The position numbers were made by a program, and so were the translations under genes. A stretch of 64,000 nt of DNA from Paraconexibacter antarcticus (GTDB taxonomy: Bacteria > Actinomycetota > Thermoleophilia > Solirubrobacterales > Solirubrobacteraceae): assembly GCF_024220175.1 (NCBI RefSeq), contig NZ_CP098502.1, positions 992,001-1,056,000 of the forward strand. Direction: 5' to 3'. The notes beneath the pieces are model-generated. The model ran no database searches. It saw only the letters and a list, made by a program, of their open reading frames with translations, and had not been told where the DNA came from. Shown here piece after piece: positions 1-9,378 of the stretch. Each line of letters starts with the position of its first letter. The stretch's first letter is position 1.

Positions 1-778
1 CGAGATCACCAAGACGACCCCCGAGCGCACGCTCGTCGAGGGCCTGAAGAAGTCCGGTGGTCGTAACTCGAACGGTCGCAAGACCGCGCGTCACCGCGGC
101 GGCGGCGCCAAGCGCCTGTACCGCAAGGTCGACTTCAAGCGGACGCGCGACGCGATCCCCGCGAAGGTCGCCGCGATCGAGTACGACCCCAACCGGACCG
201 CGTACATCGCGCTGCTGCACTACGCGGACGGCGTGAAGTCCTACATCCTCGCTCCGGCGCGCCTGACCGTCGGCATGACGGTCATGTCCGGCCCGACGGC
301 GGAGATCAGCGTGGGCAACTGCCTCCCGCTGGCCAACCTCCCCATCGGTACGGTCATCCACAACGTGGAGCTGCAGCCGGGCCGTGGCGGTCAGATGGGC
401 CGGTCCGCCGGCACGTCGATCCAGCTCATGGCGAAGGACGGCGACATGGCGACCCTCCGCCTGCCGTCCGGCGAGATGCGCCTGGTCCGTGCGGAGTGCC
501 GCGGGACCGTCGGCGCGATCGGCAACGCCGATCACCAGAACGTGACGATCGGCACCGCCGGTCGCAAGCGCCACATGGGCGTCCGCCCGCAGACGCGTGG
601 CACCGCCATGAACCCGGTGGACCACCCGCACGGCGGCGGCGAGGGCTCGACGACCCCGGGTCGTCACCCGGTCACCCCCTGGGGTGTCCCGACGCTCGGG
701 TACCGCACCCGCAAGAAGAACAAGGCGTCCGACAAGCACATCGTCCGCGGCCGTCGCCGTGGCAAGGGCAAGCGTTAG
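1..778 (+). CDS. rplB: Large ribosomal subunit protein uL2 (L2), 5' end missing
   Basis: Core 50S protein that binds 23S rRNA next to the peptidyl-transferase centre. The reading frame is open from base 2; about 258 residues are present, so about 17 of the usual 275 are lost at the window edge. The conserved C-terminal loop [12 protein letters not shown] is present, with the histidine long linked to peptidyl transfer, and the C-terminus is very basic. It is followed after five bases by rpsS, the standard S10-operon order. Confidence 0.97.
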   Translation, partial: EITKTTPERTLVEGLKKSGGRNSNGRKTARHRGGGAKRLYRKVDFKRTRDAIPAKVAAIEYDPNRTAYIALLHYADGVKSYILAPARLTVGMTVMSGPTAEISVGNCLPLANLPIGTVIHNVELQPGRGGQMGRSAGTSIQLMAKDGDMATLRLPSGEMRLVRAECRGTVGAIGNADHQNVTIGTAGRKRHMGVRPQTRGTAMNPVDHPHGGGEGSTTPGRHPVTPWGVPTLGYRTRKKNKASDKHIVRGRRRGKGKR

Positions 779-783
779 GAATC

Positions 784-1056
784 ATGTCCCGCTCGAGTAA
801 GAAGGGCCCCTGGGTCGAGGAGCGTCTGATGACGCGCATCGAAGCCCAGAACAAGGCCAACACGAAGACCATGGTCAAGACCTGGTCCCGCGCCTCCACC
901 ATCTTCCCGGAGATGGTCGGCCACACCATCGCCGTCCACGACGGTCGCAAGCACGTGCCCGTGTTCGTGAGCGAGTCGATGGTCGGCCACAAGCTCGGCG
1001 AGTTCGCGCCGACCCGCACCTACCGCGGCCACGCCGACACGGGGAAGCGCCGATGA
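784..1056 (+). CDS. rpsS: Small ribosomal subunit protein uS19 (S19)
   Basis: 30S head protein of 90 residues, normal family length. It opens [15 protein letters not shown] and contains the conserved [11 protein letters not shown] stretch and the [13 protein letters not shown]-terminal region typical of S19. The ATG follows TTAGGAATC, a modest ribosome-binding site. Its TGA stop overlaps the ATG of rplV, implying translational coupling. Confidence 0.97.
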   Translation: MSRSSKKGPWVEERLMTRIEAQNKANTKTMVKTWSRASTIFPEMVGHTIAVHDGRKHVPVFVSESMVGHKLGEFAPTRTYRGHADTGKRR

Positions 1057-1622
1057 CCGAAGAACCCAAGGACACCGAGCCCGAGGTCGTCGAGACCCCG
1101 GTCGAGGAGACGCCGGCAGCGGAGTCACCGACCGAGACGGAGGCTCCTGCCGAGGAGCCCGCCGTGGTCGAGGAACCGGTCGCCGAAGCGCCGCAGCCCG
1201 CACCCACCACCCCGAAGCCCGCGAAGGAGCCCGCCGCCAAGGCGAAGGGCGCTCGCCAGGCCAAGGGTGAGCCCGCGGCTGCGCCCACCATCGTGCGCGC
1301 CCAGGCGAAGTACGTGAGGACGTCCGCCCGCAAGGCGCGCCTGGTCTGCGACCAGATCCGCGGCAAGGGCGTCGACGAGGCATACGCCATCCTCGCCCAC
1401 ACCCCGCGTGCCGTGGCGGAGGACTGGGAGAAGCTCCTGAAGTCCGCCGTCGCCAACGCGGAGAACAACCACGAGCTGATCGGCGACGACCTGAAGATCG
1501 TCGCCGTGTTCGCCGACGAGGGACCGACGCTGAAGCGTTTCCGCCCGCGGGCCATGGGCCGCGCGACGCCGATCCGCAAGCGGACCTCGCACCTGACCAT
1601 CCAGCTCACCCCGAAGGACTGA
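1053..1622 (+). CDS. rplV: Large ribosomal subunit protein uL22 (L22) with long acidic N-terminal extension
   Basis: Globular L22 lines the nascent-peptide exit tunnel. The canonical domain starts only near residue 79 ([19 protein letters not shown]) and ends in the conserved [15 protein letters not shown] loop. Residues 1 to about 78 are an Ala/Pro/Glu-rich, acidic, low-complexity extension that turns basic just before the core. Total length is 189 residues against about 115 for most bacteria. The ATG overlaps the rpsS stop, and no start nearer the core has a better context. Confidence 0.95.
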   Translation: MTEEPKDTEPEVVETPVEETPAAESPTETEAPAEEPAVVEEPVAEAPQPAPTTPKPAKEPAAKAKGARQAKGEPAAAPTIVRAQAKYVRTSARKARLVCDQIRGKGVDEAYAILAHTPRAVAEDWEKLLKSAVANAENNHELIGDDLKIVAVFADEGPTLKRFRPRAMGRATPIRKRTSHLTIQLTPKD

Positions 1623-1624
1623 CC

Positions 1625-2530
1625 ATGGGACAGAAAGTCCATCCCGAGTCCATGCGCGTGGGGTACATCCACGACTGGAAGTCGAACTGGTTCAACGAGA
1701 AGCACTTCGCTGACTACCTCGCCGAGGACGTCGCCATCCGGCGGCACATCGTCGGCAAGCTCAGTCACGCGGGTCTCTCGCAGATCACGATCCGCAAGGA
1801 CACGAACGACGTGGAGATCAACATCCACACCGCGCGTCCGGGCATCGTGATCGGCAAGTCCGGCTCCGAGGTCGATGCCCTGCGCCGCGACCTGCACAAG
1901 ATCACCAGCAAGTCCGTCAAGGTGAACATCCTCGAGATCAAGCGTCCCGAGCTCGATGCGAACCTCGTCGCCCAGTCGATCGCGGAGCAGCTGCGCAACC
2001 GCGTCGCCTTCCGCCGCGCGATGAAGCGCGCGCTGACCAGCGCGATGCGCTCCGGCGCCAAGGGCTGCAAGGTCCAGGTCTCCGGCCGCCTCGGCGGTGC
2101 CGAGATGGCGCGGACCGAGTCCTACTCCGACGGTCGCGTCCCGCTGCACACGATGCGCGCGGACATCGACTACGGCTTCTACGAGGCCGTGACGACCTTC
2201 GGCCGCATCGGCGTGAAGTGCTGGATCAACAAGGGCGAGATCATGCCCGAGGGCTTCAGCGGCGTCGACCTGACCGAGATCGATGCGCCGCAGCGCGCCG
2301 ACGACCGTGACGGTCGCGGCGGCGGTGGCGGCGGTCGCGGTGACGGTCGCGGCGGCGGCGGCGGTCGTGGCCGCGGTGGCCAGGGCGGCGGTCCCGGCGG
2401 GTCCGGTCGTGGCGGCGGACCGGGCGGTCCCGGCCGTGGCGGCCCGGGCGGTCGTGGTGGCGGACCCGGTGGACGCGGCGGCCAGGGTGGCGGCGGCGGA
2501 CGTCCGGGCGGATACGGCGGAGGTCGATAA
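1625..2530 (+). CDS. rpsC: Small ribosomal subunit protein uS3 (S3) with Gly/Arg-rich C-terminal tail
   Basis: 30S protein at the mRNA entry channel. Residues 1 to about 220 are a normal S3, with [18 protein letters not shown] at the start and the KH-domain motif [13 protein letters not shown]. Residues from about 222 to 301 are an RGG-like tail made almost only of Gly, Arg, Pro and Asp. The tail DNA is GC-rich and repetitive but stays in frame. Two bases separate it from the rplV stop. Such tails often bind RNA; that role here is an inference. Confidence 0.95.
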   Translation: MGQKVHPESMRVGYIHDWKSNWFNEKHFADYLAEDVAIRRHIVGKLSHAGLSQITIRKDTNDVEINIHTARPGIVIGKSGSEVDALRRDLHKITSKSVKVNILEIKRPELDANLVAQSIAEQLRNRVAFRRAMKRALTSAMRSGAKGCKVQVSGRLGGAEMARTESYSDGRVPLHTMRADIDYGFYEAVTTFGRIGVKCWINKGEIMPEGFSGVDLTEIDAPQRADDRDGRGGGGGGRGDGRGGGGGRGRGGQGGGPGGSGRGGGPGGPGRGGPGGRGGGPGGRGGQGGGGGRPGGYGGGR

Positions 2531-2533
2531 CTG

Positions 2534-2950
2534 ATGCTTTCCCCCAAGCGCGTGAAGCACCGCAAGGTGCACCGCGGTCGCAAGGCCGGCATGAGCCGCG
2601 CCCAGACGACCGTGCAGTTCGGTGACTACGGCCTCAAGGTCCTGGACGCCGGCTGGCTCACGAACCGCCAGATCGAGGCGGCCCGTATCGCGATGACCCG
2701 CAAGATCAAGCGTGGCGGCAAGGTGTGGATCAACGCCTTCCCGGACAAGTCCGTGACGAAGAAGCCGGCCGAGACCCGCATGGGTTCCGGTAAGGGCTCG
2801 CCCGAGGGCTGGGTCGCGGTCGTCAAGCCGGGCCGCGTCGTGTTCGAGCTCGCCGGCGTGCCGGAGCCCCTCGCCCGTGAGGCCATGCGCCTCGCCGGCC
2901 GGAAGCTCCCGGTCCGCACGAAGTTCGTCATGCGAGAGGACGGTCAGTGA
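2534..2950 (+). CDS. rplP: Large ribosomal subunit protein uL16 (L16)
   Basis: 50S protein near the A-site tRNA elbow, 138 residues, normal length. It starts [16 protein letters not shown] and has the conserved [28 protein letters not shown] region and the PVRTKFV C-terminus. Its TGA overlaps the ATG of rpmC (TGATG), the usual tight spacing in this operon. Confidence 0.97.
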   Translation: MLSPKRVKHRKVHRGRKAGMSRAQTTVQFGDYGLKVLDAGWLTNRQIEAARIAMTRKIKRGGKVWINAFPDKSVTKKPAETRMGSGKGSPEGWVAVVKPGRVVFELAGVPEPLAREAMRLAGRKLPVRTKFVMREDGQ

Positions 2951-3156
2951 TGAACGCCAAGGAACTGCGCGACCTCAGCGACACCGAGGTCCGCGAGCAG
3001 GTCAAGACCGCACGCCGTGAAGTCTTCGGCCTGCGCTTCCAGCACGCCACCGGCGAGCTGGAGAACACCGCGGGTCTGCGCAACGCCAAGCGCGATCTGG
3101 CCCGCGTGCTCACCGTCGCGCGCCAGCGCGGCATCGACGAGAACACGAAGGCTTAA
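2950..3156 (+). CDS. rpmC: Large ribosomal subunit protein uL29 (L29)
   Basis: Small helical 50S protein near the tunnel exit, 68 residues from the ATG that overlaps the rplP stop; a GTG three bases upstream is also in frame. It contains ELRDLSDTEVREQV and the FGLRFQHATGELENTAGLRNAKRDLARV pattern of L29 in two helices. It lies between rplP and rpsQ as expected. Confidence 0.95.
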   Translation: MNAKELRDLSDTEVREQVKTARREVFGLRFQHATGELENTAGLRNAKRDLARVLTVARQRGIDENTKA

Positions 3157-3158
3157 GC

Positions 3159-3707
3159 ATGGCTGACGAAACCCCCGATACCCCTGAGACCGAGGCGCCC
3201 GACGTGGCCGCCGAGGAGACCGCTGCCCCGGAGGCCCCCAAGGCCGAGCCGGTCGCGCAGCTGAGCCCCAAGGAGCGGAAGGTCGCCGCCCGCGCCCGCC
3301 GTGGCAAGCGCCGTGGCGCCACGCCCGAGGAGCGCGCCGAGGAGCGCAAGAAGAAGGCCGTGGCGCGCCGGCGCCGCCGGGAGCAGGAGCGCGAGAAGGC
3401 CAAGGCCGCCCGCGCCGCCGCGCCGCCCGTCGAGCAGGCCCACGCGGAGCCCAAGGGCACCGGCCGTCCGAAGGTGCGCCAGGGCATCGTCACGTCCGAC
3501 AAGGGCGACAAGACGATCACCGTGCGCATCGACGACGCCCGCCGTCACCGCAAGTACCAGAAGATCGTCCGCAGCACGCAGAAGCTCCACGTGCACGACG
3601 AGAAGAACGACGCCGGCGCCGGCGATCTCGTCCGCGTGATCGAGTGCCGCCCCATGAGCGCGACGAAGCGCTGGCGGCTTGACGAAGTGCTGGAGCGTGC
3701 CAAGTGA
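3159..3707 (+). CDS. rpsQ: Small ribosomal subunit protein uS17 (S17) with charged N-terminal extension
   Basis: Primary 16S rRNA-binding protein. The OB-fold S17 domain occupies about residues 103 to 182 ([19 protein letters not shown] and [18 protein letters not shown]). About 100 residues precede it: first an acidic Ala/Glu/Pro part, then a Lys/Arg/Ala segment predicted to be helical (residues about 36 to 88). Total is 182 residues against about 85 in most bacteria. The stop overlaps the GTG of rplN (GTGA). Confidence 0.93.
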   Translation: MADETPDTPETEAPDVAAEETAAPEAPKAEPVAQLSPKERKVAARARRGKRRGATPEERAEERKKKAVARRRRREQEREKAKAARAAAPPVEQAHAEPKGTGRPKVRQGIVTSDKGDKTITVRIDDARRHRKYQKIVRSTQKLHVHDEKNDAGAGDLVRVIECRPMSATKRWRLDEVLERAK

Positions 3708-4072
3708 TCCAGAACGAGACCCGACTCCGCGTCGCCGACAACACCGGCGCCAAGGAGATCCTCTGCATCCGCGTCAACGGCGGCTCGCGCCGTCGCTACG
3801 CCGGCGTGGGGGACATCATCACCGCGACGGTCAAGCAGGCCGCGCCGCAGGGCTCCGTCAAGAAGGGCGACGTCGTCAAGGCGGTCGTCGTCCGGACCAA
3901 GAAGTCCTTCGGCCGTGACGACGGCACCTACATCGCGTTCGACGAGAACGCCGCCGTCATCATCGACGCCGCGAACAACCCGCGCGGGACCCGCATCTTC
4001 GGCCCGGTGGCGCGCGAGCTGCGCGACCGGAACTTCATGAAGATCGTCTCCCTCGCGCCGGAGGTGCTCTAA
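3704..4072 (+). CDS. rplN: Large ribosomal subunit protein uL14 (L14)
   Basis: 50S subunit-interface protein, 122 residues, normal length. The GTG start overlaps the rpsQ stop and the protein opens [19 protein letters not shown], the canonical L14 N-terminus. The conserved [13 protein letters not shown] region is near the C-terminus. The rplX ATG follows after one base. Confidence 0.97.
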   Translation: MIQNETRLRVADNTGAKEILCIRVNGGSRRRYAGVGDIITATVKQAAPQGSVKKGDVVKAVVVRTKKSFGRDDGTYIAFDENAAVIIDAANNPRGTRIFGPVARELRDRNFMKIVSLAPEVL

Positions 4073-4073
4073 C

Positions 4074-4403
4074 ATGGCCGCCCTGAAGATCCGCTCCGGT
4101 GACGACGTCATCGTGATCAGCGGCAAGGACCGTGGCAAGACCGGCAAGGTCTTGCGCGTCGACCCGAAGAAGTCGCGGGTCTACGTCGAGGGCCTGAACA
4201 TCATCAAGCGCCACCAGCGCCCCATGCAGTCGACGGACCCGGCGAAGGCCGCCGGTGGCGTCGTCGAGAAGGAAGCACCGATCCACATCTCCAACGTCCA
4301 GCTCATCGATCCCAAGACGAAGAAGCCGACGCGCGTCGGTGTCACCCGCGAGGGTGGCACGCGCAACCGCGTGGCCAAGCGTTCGGGCGAGAAGCTGGAC
4401 TGA
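4074..4403 (+). CDS. rplX: Large ribosomal subunit protein uL24 (L24)
   Basis: 50S assembly initiator, 109 residues. A KOW motif is visible near the N-terminus ([20 protein letters not shown]), followed by [13 protein letters not shown] and [12 protein letters not shown], all typical of L24. One base separates it from rplN, and rplE follows after 11 bases. Confidence 0.97.
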   Translation: MAALKIRSGDDVIVISGKDRGKTGKVLRVDPKKSRVYVEGLNIIKRHQRPMQSTDPAKAAGGVVEKEAPIHISNVQLIDPKTKKPTRVGVTREGGTRNRVAKRSGEKLD

Positions 4404-4414
4404 GGTCGATCACC

Positions 4415-5011
4415 ATGTCTGCCACCGTTACCAACGCCCGCCTGAAGCAGCGCTACAACGACGAGATCCTCCCGGCTCTCGTCGAGCGCTTCGGCTACTC
4501 CACGCCGATGATGGCGCCGAAGCTCGTCAAGGTCACCCTGAACATGGGTCTCGGCGAAGCCAAGCAGGACAACAAGCAGTTCGCGAACGCCGTCGAGCAG
4601 CTCGCGACGATCGCCGGCCAGAAGCCGAACACGCGCCTCGCGCGCAAGTCGATCGCGCAGTTCAAGGTCCGTGAGGGCATGCCCGTCGGCGCGTCGGTGA
4701 CGCTGCGTCGCGAGCGCGCCTACGAGTTCATCGACCGGCTGACGTCCGTCGCGCTCCCGCGTGTGCGTGACTTCCGCGGCCTGAAGCCGACGTCCTTCGA
4801 CGGGCGCGGCAACTACTCGATGGGCATCAAGGAGCAGACGATCTTCCCGGAGATCGACTACGACGCCATCGATCAGACCCGCGGCCTGGACATCACGTTC
4901 ACGACGACCGCCAAGACCGATGCCGAGGCGTACGCGCTGCTCGAGGCCTTCGGCTTCCCGTTCTCCAAGGACGGGAACCCCTACATCACCGCCGAAACCA
5001 CGGAGGCCTGA
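4415..5011 (+). CDS. rplE: Large ribosomal subunit protein uL5 (L5)
   Basis: 5S rRNA-binding protein of the central protuberance, 198 residues (usual 180 to 190). Conserved segments include [47 protein letters not shown] and [18 protein letters not shown]. The start is the first ATG after the rplX stop; the following gene is the zinc-type rpsN. Confidence 0.97.
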   Translation: MSATVTNARLKQRYNDEILPALVERFGYSTPMMAPKLVKVTLNMGLGEAKQDNKQFANAVEQLATIAGQKPNTRLARKSIAQFKVREGMPVGASVTLRRERAYEFIDRLTSVALPRVRDFRGLKPTSFDGRGNYSMGIKEQTIFPEIDYDAIDQTRGLDITFTTTAKTDAEAYALLEAFGFPFSKDGNPYITAETTEA

Positions 5012-5016
5012 CGCAG

Positions 5017-5202
5017 ATGGCCAAGACGTCCCAGCGCGTGAAGCAGGCGCGCGGTTCCAAGTTCTCCACCCGGGAGTACACCCGGTGCCGCCGCTGTGGC
5101 CGCGCCCGCTCCGTGTACCGCAAGTTCGGCCTGTGCCGCATCTGCCTGCGCGAGATGGCCCACAACGGCTACATCCCCGGCATGACGAAGAGCAGTTGGT
5201 GA
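5017..5202 (+). CDS. rpsN: Small ribosomal subunit protein uS14, zinc-binding (type Z)
   Basis: 30S head protein, 61 residues. Two CxxC pairs ([20 protein letters not shown]) form the zinc site that defines the short C+ form, as in most actinobacterial and Gram-positive spc operons. It ends with the normal [11 protein letters not shown]. It sits between rplE and rpsH. The symbol rpsZ is also used for this type. Confidence 0.97.
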   Translation: MAKTSQRVKQARGSKFSTREYTRCRRCGRARSVYRKFGLCRICLREMAHNGYIPGMTKSSW

Positions 5203-5206
5203 TCAC

Positions 5207-5614
5207 ATGTCGATGACCGATCCCATCGCCGACTTCCTCACCCGTATCCGCAACGCCATCCGCGCGTCGCACGAGACGGTCGACATCCCGGCGTCCACGT
5301 TCAAGAAGGAGCTCGCGAAGATCCTCAAGGAGCAGGGGTACATCCTCTCCTGGGAGACCATCGCGCCGACGCCCGAGCGTCCGGCGGAGCTCATCCACAT
5401 CCAGCTCAAGTACACCGACGATCGTCGCTCGGCCATCTCCGGCCTGAAGCGTGTCTCTCGTCCCGGCCAGCGGTACTACGCGCCCAGCGCGAAGATCCCG
5501 CGGGTCCAGGGCGGCATGGGCACGGCGATCATCTCGACGTCCAAGGGCGTCATGACCGGTCACGACGCGCGTAAAGCGGGCGTCGGTGGCGAGGTCGTGG
5601 CCCACGTCTGGTAG
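5207..5614 (+). CDS. rpsH: Small ribosomal subunit protein uS8 (S8)
   Basis: Primary 16S rRNA-binding protein, 135 residues, normal size. It opens MSMTDPIADFLTRIRNA and has the C-terminal STSKGVMTGHDARKAGVGGE signature of S8. In other bacteria S8 is also the translational repressor of the spc operon; no operator hairpin was identified here. Confidence 0.97.
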   Translation: MSMTDPIADFLTRIRNAIRASHETVDIPASTFKKELAKILKEQGYILSWETIAPTPERPAELIHIQLKYTDDRRSAISGLKRVSRPGQRYYAPSAKIPRVQGGMGTAIISTSKGVMTGHDARKAGVGGEVVAHVW

Positions 5615-5620
5615 GCACCC

Positions 5621-6154
5621 ATGTCCCGAATCGGCCGTAAACCCATCCCCGTCCCGTCGTCCGTGACGATCGCCATCGAGCCTGAGCTCGTGACGGTCAA
5701 CGGACCCAAGGGCGAGCTCCGCGAGCGCATCCACCGCGACATCACCGTCGCGCAGGAGGGCGAGGAGATCCTCGTCACCCGTCCGACCGACCGCGGCGAG
5801 CACCGTGCCCTGCACGGCCTGACCCGTTCGCTCGTCGCGAACATGGTCGAGGGCGTCACCGCGGGCTTCCAGAAGACCCTCGAGATCCAGGGCGTCGGTT
5901 ACCGCGCGGTCCTCAAGGGGACCGACCTCGAGCTCGCGCTCGGGTACTCGCACCCTGTCCACGTCAAGGCCCCCGCCGGCATCGAGTTCGAGGTCCCGGT
6001 CCCGACGCGCATCATCGTCAGGGGTGCCTCGAAGCAGGTCGTCGGCGAGACGGCCGCCTACATTCGCAAGCAGCGCCCGCCGGAGCCCTACAAGGGCAAG
6101 GGCGTGCGGTACGAGGGCGAGTACGTCGCCCGGAAGGTCGGAAAGCGCGCATGA
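5621..6154 (+). CDS. rplF: Large ribosomal subunit protein uL6 (L6)
   Basis: 50S protein near the factor-binding centre, 177 residues, normal length. It opens [15 protein letters not shown] and carries [12 protein letters not shown], the second L6 repeat [14 protein letters not shown], and the C-terminal [19 protein letters not shown] signature. The stop overlaps the rplR ATG by four bases. Confidence 0.97.
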   Translation: MSRIGRKPIPVPSSVTIAIEPELVTVNGPKGELRERIHRDITVAQEGEEILVTRPTDRGEHRALHGLTRSLVANMVEGVTAGFQKTLEIQGVGYRAVLKGTDLELALGYSHPVHVKAPAGIEFEVPVPTRIIVRGASKQVVGETAAYIRKQRPPEPYKGKGVRYEGEYVARKVGKRA

Positions 6155-6504
6155 GCACGATCACCAAGCCCGCGAAGCGCCTCAAGCGGCGCCGTCGCGT
6201 CCGCGCGAAGATCACCGGGACCGCCGAGCGGCCCCGGATCTCCGTGTTCCGCTCCAACCGCGGCATCAACGCCCAGCTCATCGACGACGTCGCCGGTGCG
6301 ACGCTCGCCTCGGTGCAGTGGACCGAGGACAACCTCCGCACGCTCTCCAAGATGGAGCAGGCGACGGAGGCCGGCAAGGTCCTCGCGGACCGCGCCAAGC
6401 AGAAGGGCATCGAGGTCGCGGTCTTCGACCGTGGCGGGTACCAGTACCACGGCCGTGTCAAGGCGTTCGCCGAAGGCGTTCGCGAAGGAGGACTGACGGT
6501 ATGA
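6151..6504 (+). CDS. rplR: Large ribosomal subunit protein uL18 (L18)
   Basis: 5S rRNA-binding protein, 117 residues. A basic N-terminus ([21 protein letters not shown]) leads into the core [19 protein letters not shown] and ends [25 protein letters not shown], the standard L18 C-terminus. Its TGA overlaps the rpsE ATG (ATGA). Confidence 0.97.
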   Translation: MSTITKPAKRLKRRRRVRAKITGTAERPRISVFRSNRGINAQLIDDVAGATLASVQWTEDNLRTLSKMEQATEAGKVLADRAKQKGIEVAVFDRGGYQYHGRVKAFAEGVREGGLTV

Positions 6505-7298
6505 GGACCGCCATCGATCGCAGTGTCAGCCCCCAGGGGCTCGACCTGCAGGAGCGCGTCGTCGAGATCAACCGCGTCGCGAAGGTCGTCAAGGGCGGCC
6601 GTCGTTTCTCGTTCACGGCGCTCGTCGTCGTCGGCGATGAGCGCGACGTCGTCGGCGTCGGCTACGGCAAGGCCAACGAGGTCCCGCTCGCGATCCAGAA
6701 GGGCGTCGAGCAGGCGAAGAAGAACCTCTTCCGCGTCCCGAAGCACAACTCGACGATCACCCACGAGTCGCTCGGCGTGTTCGGCGCCGGCCGCGTGTTC
6801 CTGAAGCCGGCCTCGCCCGGTACCGGGGTCATCGCCGGCGGCGGCGTGCGCGCCGTCCTCGAGCTCGCGGGCATCCACGACATCCTGAGCAAGTCGCTCG
6901 GCTCGCAGAACCCGATCAACCTCGTGAAGGCGACGATCACCGCGCTGGCGCAGCTGCGCAAGCCGGAGGAGGTCGCGGCGCTCCGCGGCCTGTCGATCAA
7001 CGCCGTCCTCGGCCTCGCGCCGAAGGAGGAGACCCCGAACGAGGTCATCGACGGCTCGCTCGCCGCGGACGACGGCCTGCCGCACGTGGACGCCGCCCCG
7101 AGCGACACCGCCGCGGAGGCCGAGGCCCACGCGACGATCGCCGAGCCGGGCTCCGCCGCGGCCGAGGCCGACGTGCACCCGCCGGTCGAGGAGGCGCCCG
7201 CCGAGGAGCCCGCCGCCGAGGAGGCGCCCGCCGCCGAGGCCGAGCCCGCTGTGGCCGAGGAGACGCCCGCAACCACCGAGGAGACGCCCGCATCATGA
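6501..7298 (+). CDS. rpsE: Small ribosomal subunit protein uS5 (S5) with acidic C-terminal tail
   Basis: 30S accuracy-centre protein. Residues 1 to about 175 are a normal S5: double-stranded RNA-binding-like N domain ([34 protein letters not shown]) and the conserved [22 protein letters not shown] loop. About 90 further residues form an Ala/Glu/Pro-rich, strongly acidic tail in repeated [16 protein letters not shown] units. Total 265 residues against 160 to 200 usually. The start overlaps rplR and the end overlaps rpmD. Confidence 0.94.
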   Translation: MRTAIDRSVSPQGLDLQERVVEINRVAKVVKGGRRFSFTALVVVGDERDVVGVGYGKANEVPLAIQKGVEQAKKNLFRVPKHNSTITHESLGVFGAGRVFLKPASPGTGVIAGGGVRAVLELAGIHDILSKSLGSQNPINLVKATITALAQLRKPEEVAALRGLSINAVLGLAPKEETPNEVIDGSLAADDGLPHVDAAPSDTAAEAEAHATIAEPGSAAAEADVHPPVEEAPAEEPAAEEAPAAEAEPAVAEETPATTEETPAS

Positions 7299-7477
7299 GC
7301 GACTTCACCGTGACCCAGACGAAGTCCAAGAACGGCTCGGACCAGAAGCAGCTCGACACCCTCCGCTCCCTCGGGCTGCGGCGGATCGGGCACACGGTCC
7401 AGGTCAAGGACACCCCCCAGGCGCGGGGCATGCTGCACCGCGTCCGGCATCTCGTGAAGGTGGAAGACAATGGCTGA
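7295..7477 (+). CDS. rpmD: Large ribosomal subunit protein uL30 (L30)
   Basis: Small 50S protein, 60 residues. It carries [19 protein letters not shown] and [14 protein letters not shown], the standard L30 helix and strand pattern. The ATG overlaps the rpsE stop, and its 3' end overlaps the rplO start by eight bases. Confidence 0.96.
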   Translation: MSDFTVTQTKSKNGSDQKQLDTLRSLGLRRIGHTVQVKDTPQARGMLHRVRHLVKVEDNG

Positions 7478-7970
7478 TCCCAAGTACGACCCCGCCGAGG
7501 TCGGCCTGCACAACCTGCAGCCCGCCCCCGGCTCCCGCAAGCCGCGCAAGCGCGTCGGCCGTGGCCACGGCTCCGGCATGGGCAAGACCGCCGGGCGTGG
7601 CCAGGACGGCTACGGCTCGCGTTCGGGCGCCAAGGACCGCCAGCGGTTCGAGGGTGGCCAGATGCCGCTGCACATGCGGATGCGCAAGCTGCGCGGCCCG
7701 CACATGAAGAAGTCGATGCCGTTCGAGATGTTCCGCACGCACACGCAGGGCGTGAACATCCAGATGCTCGACCGCCGCTTCGAGTCCGGTGCGGACGTGA
7801 CGCTGGAGGCGCTCGCCGCCGCCGGTCTCGCGAAGGCGAAGGACGTCCCGGTCAAGATCCTGGCCAAGGGCTCCATCACCAAGCCGCTCAACGTCTCGGC
7901 GCACAAGTTCAGCGCCGCCGCCAAGGAGGCCATCGAGGCCGCCGGCGGTACCTGCACCGTCGTCGAGTAG
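7470..7970 (+). CDS. rplO: Large ribosomal subunit protein uL15 (L15)
   Basis: 50S assembly protein, 166 residues. The Gly/Arg/Lys-rich N-terminal tail typical of L15 is clear (RKRVGRGHGSGMGKTAGRG, SRSGAKDRQRFEGGQMPL), followed by the globular part ending AKEAIEAAGGTCTVVE. It is the last gene before secY; a 111-base gap with the secY promoter follows. Confidence 0.96.
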   Translation: MADPKYDPAEVGLHNLQPAPGSRKPRKRVGRGHGSGMGKTAGRGQDGYGSRSGAKDRQRFEGGQMPLHMRMRKLRGPHMKKSMPFEMFRTHTQGVNIQMLDRRFESGADVTLEALAAAGLAKAKDVPVKILAKGSITKPLNVSAHKFSAAAKEAIEAAGGTCTVVE

Positions 7971-8066
7971 ACGCCGGCGCCACGACGCATCGCACGCGCG
8001 GCCGTTCCTCCGGGGGCGGCCGTTCGTCGTTCCGGGGCGGCAGCGCGCCGCGGGGCCGCCCGACGC

Positions 8067-8072
8067 TACTCT
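8067..8072 (+). promoter_or_regulatory. Candidate -10 box for a leaderless secY transcript
   Basis: TACTCT fits TANNNT and ends nine bases before the secY ATG, the spacing expected when transcription starts at the start codon. No clear -35 box and no Shine-Dalgarno sequence are visible. This is one of several such boxes in the host part of the window. Confidence 0.5.
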
Positions 8073-8081
8073 CTCGGGTTC

Positions 8082-9353
8082 ATGCTCTCGACGATCCTCA
8101 GTGCCTTCACCGTCGCGGAGATCCGCAAGAAGCTCGCCTTCACGGCCCTGCTCCTCGCGCTCTACCGCCTCGGGTCGCACATCCCCGTGCCCGGCGTCGA
8201 CATCAAGGCGGTCGAGCAGGTGCAGAAGCAGTTCGGCTCCGGCGGGGTGCTGAACCTCCTGAACACGTTCAGCGGCGGCGGCCTGAGCCGCATCGCGGTC
8301 TTCGCGCTCGGGATCATGCCCTACATCACGGCGTCGATCATCCTGCAGCTCCTGACCGTCGTCGTGCCGTCGCTCGAGAAGCTGCAGAAGGAGGGCGAGG
8401 TCGGGACCGCGCGCATCACGCAGTACACGCGCTACCTCACCGTCGGCCTCGCGTTCGCCCAGTCGATCGGCTACGTCTTCCTCTTCAAGAGCTTCTCGCC
8501 GAACGCGGGCACGCCGATCATCCCGAGCTTCGACGTCCCGCACGTCTTCCTCATCGTCATGTCGCTGACGGCGGGCACGATCCTCCTCATGTGGATGGGC
8601 GAGCTCATCACGCAGCGCGGCATCGGCAACGGCATCTCGCTCATGATCTTCGCGTCGATCGTCGCCCGGCTCCCGCACGGCATCCAGGCCTGGTGGACGA
8701 GCCCCGACCAGGTCTTCCGGGTGATGATGCCTTTCATCGCCCTCGGCGTCATCGCCGCGATCGTCTTCATCCAGGAGGGCCAGCGCCGCATCCCGGTGCA
8801 GTACGCCAAGCGCGTCATCGGCCGCCGGATGAGCGGCGGCGGGCAGACCTACCTGCCGCTGCGGGTCAACATGGCCGGCGTCATCCCGGTCATCTTCGCG
8901 GCGTCGATCATGGCCTTCCCGCCCACCGTCGGGCAGCTCATCAACCAGCCGTGGGCCCACTCGGTCGCGAACTTCTTCAGCCCGAGCAAGGCGCCCTACA
9001 TCGTCGGCGAGTCGATCATGATCATCGTCTTCACCTACTTTTACACGGCGGTGACGTTCAACCCCGTGGACCAGGCGGAGAACCTGAAGAAGTACGGCGG
9101 CTTCATCCCCGGGGTGAGGCCGGGACGGCCGACCGCCGAGTTCCTCGACCGCGTCCTCGCCCGCCTGACGTTCCCCGGCGCGCTGTACCTCGCCGCGGTC
9201 GCCGCGTTCCCGACGATCCTCATCAACTCGACGTCCGCGAACTTCTTCTTCGGCGGCACGTCCCTGCTCATCGTCATCGGCGTCGCCCTCGACACGATGA
9301 AGCAGCTCGAGGCGCAGCTGATGATGCGCAACTACGAAGGCTTCCTCAAATAG
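8082..9353 (+). CDS. secY: Preprotein translocase subunit SecY
   Basis: Channel-forming subunit of the SecYEG translocon in the cytoplasmic membrane, 423 residues, normal length, with about ten hydrophobic segments. It opens with the SecY-type IRKKLAFTALLLALYRLGSHIPVPGVD, and has the plug-region pattern FSGGGLSRIAVFALGIMPYI and the cytoplasmic loop IPVQYAKRVIGRRMSGGG that contacts SecA and ribosomes. It lies in its usual place between rplO and adk but with its own promoter-like box. Confidence 0.97.
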   Translation: MLSTILSAFTVAEIRKKLAFTALLLALYRLGSHIPVPGVDIKAVEQVQKQFGSGGVLNLLNTFSGGGLSRIAVFALGIMPYITASIILQLLTVVVPSLEKLQKEGEVGTARITQYTRYLTVGLAFAQSIGYVFLFKSFSPNAGTPIIPSFDVPHVFLIVMSLTAGTILLMWMGELITQRGIGNGISLMIFASIVARLPHGIQAWWTSPDQVFRVMMPFIALGVIAAIVFIQEGQRRIPVQYAKRVIGRRMSGGGQTYLPLRVNMAGVIPVIFAASIMAFPPTVGQLINQPWAHSVANFFSPSKAPYIVGESIMIIVFTYFYTAVTFNPVDQAENLKKYGGFIPGVRPGRPTAEFLDRVLARLTFPGALYLAAVAAFPTILINSTSANFFFGGTSLLIVIGVALDTMKQLEAQLMMRNYEGFLK

Positions 9354-9363
9354 CCGTTCGTTG

Positions 9364-9369
9364 TAGGGT
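9364..9369 (+). promoter_or_regulatory. Candidate -10 box for a leaderless adk transcript
   Basis: TAGGGT lies nine bases before the adk GTG. The 25-base gap after secY has no Shine-Dalgarno sequence, so adk may be read from its own leaderless mRNA as well as from secY read-through. Confidence 0.4.
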
Positions 9370-9378
9370 CCTGCGACC

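Noticed and set aside
2290..2525. GC-rich repeats at the end of rpsC as a regulatory repeat region
   Set aside because: They stay in frame as a Gly/Arg tail; reported as protein feature instead.
875..2572. 565-codon open frame on the - strand across rplV and rpsC
   Set aside because: Shadow frame from high G+C third positions; it is antisense to two certain ribosomal genes and has Ala/Thr/Asp low-complexity content only.
4181..5962. 593-codon - strand frame across rplX to rplF
   Set aside because: Antisense to five essential genes; composition (Arg/Asp/Leu/Val) is that of a mirror frame.
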